Assembly (NCBI RefSeq): GCF_018866305.1
Contig: NZ_CP076456.1
Location: forward strand, 3,596,001-3,660,000
Reading direction: 5' to 3'
DNA length: 64,000 nucleotides
Origin: Arthrobacter sunyaminii
GTDB taxonomy: Bacteria; Actinomycetota; Actinomycetes; Actinomycetales; Micrococcaceae
Shown: positions 1 to 6,252 of the stretch, one piece after another
How positions within the stretch are numbered: the first letter of the stretch is position 1
How the letters are laid out: every line of letters starts with the position of its first letter
Program-made: the position numbers and the translations under genes
The notes under the pieces: model-generated
Told to the model about the DNA's origin: nothing
The model's input: the letters and a program-made list of their open reading frames with translations, nothing else
The model's database searches: none

Positions 1-2
1 CC

Positions 3-764
3 GCCCCCCGGCTGGACGGAAAAACGGCCATTATTACCGGTGCCAGCCGCGGCATCGGTTTGGCGGTGGCCCGCCGGCTGGCGGCTGAAGGCGCCCGCGT
101 CTGCATTACGGCCCGCAAGCCCGGCCCCCTGGCCGAAGCCGCGGCATTGTTCCCCGAAGGGTCCGTACTTGCCATCGCGGGCAAGTCGGACGACGCGGAC
201 CACCTGGCCGAAGTACTGGACACGGTGGCAGCGGAATTCGGCCGGCTGGACATCCTGGTGAACAATGCAGGCATCAACCCGGTCTACGGTCCGCTAATGG
301 ACCTGGAGCCCGAGGCCGCCCGCAAGATCATCGATGTCAACCTGTACGGCACCCTCGGCTGGGTGCAGGCCGCCTATCACCACGAGAAGCTCGATTTTGC
401 CGGCCGCGGCGGTTCCGTGATCAATCTATCCTCGGTCAGCGCCCAAACGCCGTCTCCGGGCATCAGCTTCTACGGGATCAGCAAGGCTGCCATTGAGCAG
501 CTCACCCGTTCCCTGGCCGTGGAGCTTGGCCCGGCCATCCGGGTCAACGCACTGGCTCCCGCCGTCGTCAAGACGCAGTTTGCCCGGGCGCTGTATGAGG
601 GGCGGGAAGAACAAGTGGCTGCCGCCTACCCGCTGGGCCGGCTGGGAACCCCGGAAGACGTGGCGGCCGCAGCCGCCTTCCTGGCCTCCGATGACGCAGC
701 CTGGATCACCGGCCAAATCCTGAACCTCGACGGCGGCCTGCTGGCTGCCGGCGGCAACGCATAA
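3..764 (+). CDS. SDR family oxidoreductase, 5' end outside the window
   Basis: NAD(P)-dependent short-chain dehydrogenase. The reading frame is open from base 3, so the true start lies upstream; at least 253 residues are present. Visible are the glycine-rich cofactor motif TGASRGIG, the NNAG motif and the catalytic Ser (NLSSVS) and Tyr-Lys pair (YGISK). The C-terminal half has the usual PLGRLG...EDVAAAAAFLASDDAAWITG layout of classical SDRs. It is 19 nt upstream of an acyl-CoA dehydrogenase and probably co-transcribed with it and the following kinase-fold gene. A 3-hydroxyacyl or 3-hydroxybutyrate type substrate is inferred from these neighbours, not from the sequence itself. Confidence 0.93.
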   Translation, partial: APRLDGKTAIITGASRGIGLAVARRLAAEGARVCITARKPGPLAEAAALFPEGSVLAIAGKSDDADHLAEVLDTVAAEFGRLDILVNNAGINPVYGPLMDLEPEAARKIIDVNLYGTLGWVQAAYHHEKLDFAGRGGSVINLSSVSAQTPSPGISFYGISKAAIEQLTRSLAVELGPAIRVNALAPAVVKTQFARALYEGREEQVAAAYPLGRLGTPEDVAAAAAFLASDDAAWITGQILNLDGGLLAAGGNA

Positions 765-783
765 GCCACGCAAAGGACACCGA

Positions 784-2052
784 ATGAATACCCTTCCCCC
801 GGACATCGAAGACCTGCGCCTGCGCACCCGGGACTTTATCCGCACTGTGGTCATGCCGGCGGAGCCCGCTCCGGGGGATCGGCTGTCGGAAGGCGAACGG
901 GACCGGCTGCAGGCAGCCGCCAAGAGCGCCGGCGTGTTCGCACCGCATGTGGCGCGGGAATACGGCGGACAGGGTGTTCCCCTGCAGTTCTGGTCCCCCA
1001 TCTTCCAGGAGGCGGGCTATTCACTGATCGGCCCCACAGTGCTCAACTGCCAGGCACCGGATGAGGGCAACATGCATATGCTCGAACTCATCGGCACGCC
1101 GGCACAGAAGGAGCAGTATCTGCGTCCCCTCGTGTCCGGTGCTGCGCGTTCCTGCTTCGGGATGACCGAACCGCACCCGGGCGCCGGATCCGATCCGGCT
1201 GCGCTGCGGACCTCGGCTGAGAAGGTCGACGGCGGCTGGGTCATCAACGGCCACAAACGTTTCATCAGCGGCGCCAACAATGCGTCCTTCTGCATCGCCA
1301 TGGTGCGCACGCCGGCAATCGAGGCAGCCGCTGACGGCGGCACATCCTCCCCCGCCCCGGCCGGAGCCACCATGCTGCTGGTGGACATGGACACCCCCGG
1401 CGTCCGCATCGGCGAACAAATCTCCACCATGGACCGCGCCATTGGCGGCGGACACCCCCACCTGCACTTTGAGGACGTCTTTGTTCCGGACTCTGCCGTT
1501 CTGGGTTCGCCCGGAGAGGGCTTCCGCTATGCGCAGGTCCGGCTGGGTCCGGCGCGGCTGACGCACTGCATGCGCTGGCTCGGGCTGGCCCGGCGGGCAA
1601 TGGACATTGCCCTGGACCGAACCAACACCCGCGAGATTTTCGGCTCCGCCATGCATGAACTCGGCATTGCCCAGGACATGCTGGCACTGAACGTGATGGA
1701 CCTGGAAACGTCCGATGCGATCATCACCAAAACGGCCGCCCTGCTGGAAGCCGATGCGAAGGCCGGCTCGGCGCTCTCATCGGTGGCCAAGGCACACACC
1801 TCCGAGGCTGTGTACCGGGTGATCGACCGCTCACTGCAGCTGTGCGGGGGCGACGGCGTCTCCGACCGGCTGCCGCTGGCGTCCTACCTTAACGAGGTAC
1901 GGGCCTTCCGCATCTACGACGGGTCCAACGAAACGCACAAGTGGGCCATTGCAAGGCGGGCATCCGCTGCCCGGCGGCGCGAGGTGGAAGCGGGAGCGCC
2001 GTTCCAGGCTTCCGTGGACACCGCTGCGGCCTACAGTTCCACGGAGGCATAG
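784..2052 (+). CDS. Acyl-CoA dehydrogenase family protein
   Basis: FAD-dependent acyl-CoA dehydrogenase fold, 422 aa. The N-terminal helical domain is followed by the FGMTEPHPGAGS flavin-contact segment, a central beta domain and the C-terminal four-helix domain with LCGGDGV and YDGSNETHKWAIARR. The ATG follows an AAAGGAC-type site. It lies between an SDR and an aminoglycoside-phosphotransferase-fold gene that starts 2 nt after its stop. This pairing is known from human ACAD10/ACAD11 and from Pseudomonas LvaC/LvaA, where the partner kinase phosphorylates a 4-hydroxyacyl-CoA and the dehydrogenase-fold enzyme removes the phosphate. Whether this protein oxidises acyl-CoA or carries out that elimination cannot be decided here. 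Confidence 0.93.
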   Translation: MNTLPPDIEDLRLRTRDFIRTVVMPAEPAPGDRLSEGERDRLQAAAKSAGVFAPHVAREYGGQGVPLQFWSPIFQEAGYSLIGPTVLNCQAPDEGNMHMLELIGTPAQKEQYLRPLVSGAARSCFGMTEPHPGAGSDPAALRTSAEKVDGGWVINGHKRFISGANNASFCIAMVRTPAIEAAADGGTSSPAPAGATMLLVDMDTPGVRIGEQISTMDRAIGGGHPHLHFEDVFVPDSAVLGSPGEGFRYAQVRLGPARLTHCMRWLGLARRAMDIALDRTNTREIFGSAMHELGIAQDMLALNVMDLETSDAIITKTAALLEADAKAGSALSSVAKAHTSEAVYRVIDRSLQLCGGDGVSDRLPLASYLNEVRAFRIYDGSNETHKWAIARRASAARRREVEAGAPFQASVDTAAAYSSTEA

Positions 2053-2054
2053 GC

Positions 2055-3176
2055 ATGGCTGTCACCGCACCGTCCATGCACTCGGTCCCTGACGGCAGCG
2101 AGGTGGTGGCAACCTCGGCCGAGGCCGCAGCGCTCACTTCACCTCCGTTGCTGATCCTGGACGCAGTCACAAATTTCCTCGACAGCCACAACCTCGGCTC
2201 CGGCCCCCTGTCCTGGGCTCAGATTGGCGACGGACAGTCCAACATCACCTATCGGCTGGAGCGCGGCGGCGACGTGTTTGTCCTCCGCCGGGGACCGCGG
2301 CCGCCCCTGCCCCGTTCAACGCATGACATGGTCCGCGAAGCGCGGATCCAGCAGCTCCTGCGGGGCCGCGGCATTCCGGTTCCCGCCATCCTTGCGGTGT
2401 GTGAGGACGAGTCCGTCCTGGGCGTGCCGTTCTACGTGATGACTTTCCTGGAAGGTCTGGTCATCACCAACACCATTCCACCGGCTCTGAGTTCTGCCGA
2501 ACAGCGGCTGGCCACCAGCAACGCCGTCGTCGATACCTTGGTTCAGCTGCACGCGGTGGACGTGGCGACCGGCGACCTGGCATCCTTCGGCCGTGCCGAC
2601 GGTTACCTGCGCCGGCAGGTGGAACGTTTCTCCGCGCTCTGGGACATCAACACCACCCGCTCCCTGCCCGACGTTGCCCTGCTGGGGAACTGGCTGGCCG
2701 ACAACCTGCCCGCCAGCCAGCAGGCCTCGGTGCTGCACGGGGATTACCGCCCCGGAAACCTGATGTTCCATCCATCGGCGCCGGCACGGGTTACTGCCGT
2801 CCTGGACTGGGAGATGGCGGCAGTGGGCGATCCCCTGGCCGATCTGGGCTACCTGACCGCAACGTACGCCCAGCCGGACAGCCCGCCCAGCCCGCTGGAG
2901 CTGACCGCCGTCACCCGCAATCCGGGTTATCTGACGCGCGGCCAGCTGATTTCCCGCTACCAGGAACAAACCAGCCTGTCCCTGGACGCCCTCCCCTGGT
3001 ATCAGGCGCTGGCCCTGTGGAAAGCCTCCATCTTCTGCGAAGCGATCTACACCCGATGGCTCAAAGGAGAGCGTCCCAACGACACCCTGTTCGCGCCGAC
3101 ACTGGAGGACGGCGTTCCGCAGCTGCTAGCCCAGGCACGCGTGTTTGCAGGCCTGTCCCCCGCTGCCGCGCGCTAG
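2055..3176 (+). CDS. Phosphotransferase family protein (ACAD10/LvaA-like)
   Basis: Aminoglycoside-phosphotransferase-fold small-molecule kinase, 373 aa. An in-frame extension upstream would overlap the dehydrogenase gene; the ATG at 2055, 2 nt after that gene's stop, is the natural start. Seen are the N-lobe start WAQIGDGQSNITYRL, the catalytic loop HGDYRPGNLMF with Asp and Asn, and the metal-binding VLDWEMAAVGDPLADLGYL. This subfamily is usually found with acyl-CoA dehydrogenases. By analogy with LvaA the substrate would be a 4-hydroxyacyl-CoA. Antibiotic resistance is unlikely given the context. Confidence 0.9.
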   Translation: MAVTAPSMHSVPDGSEVVATSAEAAALTSPPLLILDAVTNFLDSHNLGSGPLSWAQIGDGQSNITYRLERGGDVFVLRRGPRPPLPRSTHDMVREARIQQLLRGRGIPVPAILAVCEDESVLGVPFYVMTFLEGLVITNTIPPALSSAEQRLATSNAVVDTLVQLHAVDVATGDLASFGRADGYLRRQVERFSALWDINTTRSLPDVALLGNWLADNLPASQQASVLHGDYRPGNLMFHPSAPARVTAVLDWEMAAVGDPLADLGYLTATYAQPDSPPSPLELTAVTRNPGYLTRGQLISRYQEQTSLSLDALPWYQALALWKASIFCEAIYTRWLKGERPNDTLFAPTLEDGVPQLLAQARVFAGLSPAAAR

Positions 3177-3199
3177 GAACGCGCCAGGTAAAGGGCCGG

Positions 3200-4234
3200 C
3201 TAGGGGACGACGACGGCGCGGCCCAGGATCTGGTTGTTCTTGAGTTTTTCGTAGGCCTTCGGCGCATCGGCGAGGGAGAAAACCTCGGTGTGTACGTTGA
3301 TCCCACTGGACCGGGCCAAATCGAAGACTTCAATCAGTTCGGGCCGGGTGCCCCAGTACGGCGAGCGGATGGATGCCTCCCAGGCACCGGCCATCAGTCC
3401 GACGGGCAGCACTCCGGCGCCCACACCCACCAGGACCTGGTCCCCCTGCGGCCGGATCATGGCCTGGCCCAGGTCCATGGTGGCCTGGTTGGCGACAAAG
3501 TCGAATACCACGTTGGCCCCTTCACCGTGGGTCAGGTCCCGCACCAGAGCCACCGTTCCCTGCTCGGACGGGAACGTGTAGTGGGCTCCGACTTCCGTGG
3601 CCAGGTTCAGTTTGTCCTCACTGATGTCCAACGCAACCACCGTGGCCGGGGTCATCGCACGCAGCAGCTGCACTGCCACGTGCCCCAGACCGCCTACGCC
3701 GATCACCACACAGGTGGCACCGGCATGCAGTTTGGCCAGTGAACCCTTGATCGCGTGATAGGGCGTCAGCCCCGCGTCGGTCAGGGACACGTTCTTCACC
3801 GGGTCCAGGTCACCCAGGGGAACCAGATGCCGGGGACTGTCCACAATCATGTATTCCGCCATGGCCCCGGGCGCTCCCAGTCCCGGCGGAACAATGCCGT
3901 AGCGGGCAGCATTGGTGCAGTAGTTTTCGCTGCCTTTGGAACACTCATAGCATTGTCCGCAGCCCCACGGGCCGTAGACCGCCACCGATGTTCCCAGCTC
4001 CAGGTGCTCCACGCCGTCGCCCAGCATGTCCACCACTCCGGCGCCTTCGTGGCCAAGGGTCTGCGGCCTGCCGTACACATACTGGTCATCGGGCAGGCTC
4101 ATGATGAACTCATCGGAATGGCATACGCCGGCAGCGCTCACCTTGATGCGGACCTGCCCCGGGCCGGGCTCGGGAGTCTCGATTTCCACAACCTCGGGCG
4201 CCGAACCAATCGTGCGGTATTGAAGTGCCAACAC
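3200..4234 (-). CDS. Zinc-dependent alcohol dehydrogenase
   Basis: Medium-chain dehydrogenase/reductase, 344 aa, normal length for the family. The GTG at 4234 is chosen because AAGGAG lies 6 nt before it and the product then begins at the usual N-terminus. Motifs: catalytic zinc Cys and Asp in GVCHSDEF, GHEGAGVV, the four structural-zinc cysteines in CGQCYECSKGSENYC, and the NAD-binding GVGGLGHVAVQLL. It converges with the phosphotransferase gene and lies downstream of the OFA-type transporter and its small subunit on the same strand. The substrate is not determinable. Confidence 0.93.
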   Translation of the reverse strand: MLALQYRTIGSAPEVVEIETPEPGPGQVRIKVSAAGVCHSDEFIMSLPDDQYVYGRPQTLGHEGAGVVDMLGDGVEHLELGTSVAVYGPWGCGQCYECSKGSENYCTNAARYGIVPPGLGAPGAMAEYMIVDSPRHLVPLGDLDPVKNVSLTDAGLTPYHAIKGSLAKLHAGATCVVIGVGGLGHVAVQLLRAMTPATVVALDISEDKLNLATEVGAHYTFPSEQGTVALVRDLTHGEGANVVFDFVANQATMDLGQAMIRPQGDQVLVGVGAGVLPVGLMAGAWEASIRSPYWGTRPELIEVFDLARSSGINVHTEVFSLADAPKAYEKLKNNQILGRAVVVP

Positions 4235-4380
4235 GTCATACTCCTTTTCTCCGCGGAGCCGGCAGGGGCCGGAGCGGAACTGTTGAGTGGCTTGGTCCCC
4301 CATCCTGACACCGCACCGGCCGTCAACACACCCCCTTCGGCGCAGTGGGGGCGGGAAATGCCCCAACGGCGTGCCGGGCG

Positions 4381-4488
4381 TCAGCTGAAGAGAGCCGCAG
4401 CCCGGGACAGGGTTTGGAAGACTCCGTAGGCCAGCGGCACACCCACCAGAAGCCAACTCACGGTGATCCGGATACTTGTCTTGCTCAC
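4381..4488 (-). CDS. MFS transporter small subunit, 35 aa
   Basis: A 35-residue single-span membrane peptide, MSKTSIRITVSWL followed by LVGVPLAYGVFQTLSRAA. Its GTG start (4488-4486) overlaps the TGA of the MFS gene in a GTGA arrangement, and GGAGG is present 7 nt upstream inside the transporter gene. Tiny one-helix proteins directly behind OFA-type MFS transporters are annotated as 'MFS transporter small subunit' in actinobacteria, and the sequence fits that pattern. Translational coupling suggests equimolar production. A role as accessory helix of the transporter is inferred. Confidence 0.8.
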   Translation of the reverse strand: MSKTSIRITVSWLLVGVPLAYGVFQTLSRAAALFS

Positions 4489-5918
4489 TTGTGATCCTCC
4501 TCCAGTTTGGTGGTGTCCGGCTTGCCGGCATTTCCCCCGCTGTCCGCGCCCCTGGCCTTCTGATGCTTGTCCGGTTCGTGATGTTTGGAATCAACCGGGC
4601 GCACCATGAGGTTGGCGATGAAGCCAATCACCAGCAGGGCCACCATCGTGAGCAGCGCCGGCTGGTAGGCCTCGGCGTTCAGTTCCCCGGGTGTCCCCTG
4701 GGCATCAAGGAACGAGTTCACGATCAGCGGACCGGCGATGCCTGCAGCGGACCATGCCGTCAGCAGCCGTCCGTGGATGGCGCCTACCTGGAAGGTGCCG
4801 AACAGGTCCCGCAGGTAGGCGGGAACCGTGGCAAAGCCGCCGCCGTAGAAGGAGAGGATGACAAAGGCCAGGAGAACATACAGGATGGTTGACGTGTTCC
4901 CGAACAGGGCGAGCATCAGGTAGAGCACTGCTCCTGCCCCCAGATACACCATGTAGATGCGCTTTCGCCCGATCACGTCGGAAGTGGCGGACCAGACAAA
5001 GCGCCCGCCCATGTTGCCGATGGAAAGCAGGCCCACAAAACCTCCGGCGACCGCCGCGCTGACGAGGGAAACGCCGTCGGGCTGGCGGAAGAAGTCCTGG
5101 ATCATGGGCGCGGCCTGTTCCAGGATGCCGATTCCGGCTGTGACGTTGCAGAACAGGACAATCCAAACCAGCCAGAATTGCCGGGTCTTGATCGCATTGG
5201 CCGCAGACACATGGTTTGTGGTGACCAGGGCCTTGGACGCCACTGTTTTGGGATCAAACCCTTCCGGCGCCCAGCCGTCCGCCGGTACCCGGATGGTCAA
5301 TGCCCCGTAGAGCATATATACGAGATAGATGGCGGCGAGGGTCAGGAAAAGCTTCCCGACGGCGTCGCCGGCGTTTGCTCCGGCCGTTCCGAAATCGGGA
5401 TCGTAGAAGGTCAGCAGTGCAGAGGAGAGCGGGCTGGCGATCAGCGCGCCGCCGCCAAACCCCATGATGGCCATCCCCGTGGCCAGCCCGGGACGGTCAG
5501 GGAACCATTTGATCAGTGTGGAGACCGGAGAAATGTAGCCGATGCCCAGCCCGATGCCGCCGATGACTCCATACCCGATGTAGAGCAGCCAGAGTTGGTT
5601 GGTGAAGATGCCGAGCGCACCCACCAGAAAGCCTCCGGTCCAGAAGACGGCGGAGACGAACATCGCTTTGCGCGGTCCGTTCCGGTCAACCCAGGTCCCC
5701 ATGACGGCGGCGGAGAGGCCGAGCATGACAATCGCCACCGAGAAGATGATGCCGATCTGGGTCAGGCTGGCGTCGAAGTGCTCCACCAGTGCGTTCTTAT
5801 AGACGCTCGTTGCATACACCTGGCCGATGCACAGGTGGACGGCCAGAGCCGCGGGCGGGATTAGCCACCGATTGAATCCCGGCGGGGCGATGGTGTTTTC
5901 ACGGTCGAGCCAGCTCAT
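4485..5918 (-). CDS. OFA-family MFS transporter (oxalate/formate antiporter type)
   Basis: Twelve-TM major facilitator, 477 aa. ATG at 5918 with AGGGAG upstream; the longer frame back to 6005 has no signal. It opens with NRWLIPPAALAVHLCIGQVYATSVY, the N-terminus typical of oxalate:formate antiporter relatives, and has the loop 2-3 motif GTWVDRNGPRK. The C-terminus is hydrophilic and charged. The last codon overlaps the 35-aa small subunit. The substrate is probably a small carboxylate, but the family includes many uncharacterised members. An alcohol dehydrogenase lies downstream on the same strand. Confidence 0.88.
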   Translation of the reverse strand: MSWLDRENTIAPPGFNRWLIPPAALAVHLCIGQVYATSVYKNALVEHFDASLTQIGIIFSVAIVMLGLSAAVMGTWVDRNGPRKAMFVSAVFWTGGFLVGALGIFTNQLWLLYIGYGVIGGIGLGIGYISPVSTLIKWFPDRPGLATGMAIMGFGGGALIASPLSSALLTFYDPDFGTAGANAGDAVGKLFLTLAAIYLVYMLYGALTIRVPADGWAPEGFDPKTVASKALVTTNHVSAANAIKTRQFWLVWIVLFCNVTAGIGILEQAAPMIQDFFRQPDGVSLVSAAVAGGFVGLLSIGNMGGRFVWSATSDVIGRKRIYMVYLGAGAVLYLMLALFGNTSTILYVLLAFVILSFYGGGFATVPAYLRDLFGTFQVGAIHGRLLTAWSAAGIAGPLIVNSFLDAQGTPGELNAEAYQPALLTMVALLVIGFIANLMVRPVDSKHHEPDKHQKARGADSGGNAGKPDTTKLEEDHK

Positions 5919-6252
5919 CCATAACTCCCTTGTGGTGCTGCGGCACGTGCTTAACTGCTGTGTCAGCCAGCATTCCCCATGCCGGCCTGCGGAAGACTGT
6001 GACACGCCGCCAGCCGTTTATCCGACAGGCCGGAAATCCACAACCTACTGGCCGGTAAGTTTTTTCACCGGAATCCTTGCTTTGTTACCGGACAGTAAGT
6101 TAGATGTAACAGACATCACACTTGTGTCGGGGGAATTCGTCATCAGAGCAGAGGCGCTTTCGGTCCGGCACGACCGAAATCGAGGGCCCACCGGCGCACT
6201 CCTCGCTGCCTGTCCGGTTATCGGACCGGCTTATGACCACAAAGGAATTTCA
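5919..6252. promoter_or_regulatory. Divergent intergenic region with perfect inverted repeat
   Basis: A 334-nt gene-free region between the MFS transporter and the heptad-repeat gene, AT-richer around 6050-6120. It holds a perfect 8-bp inverted repeat TTTCGGTC/GACCGAAA at 6158-6179 (6-nt spacer), a CCGGTAA...TTACCGG pair near 6053-6090, and a GTCCG/CGGAC hairpin near 6212-6227. A possible promoter is TTGCTT with TTAGAT 17 nt later. The repeats could be operators for either gene; no regulator is assigned. Confidence 0.4.

Noticed and set aside
1941..2054. Upstream extension of the phosphotransferase gene
   Set aside because: Would overlap the acyl-CoA dehydrogenase C-terminus by 112 nt and lacks a start signal.
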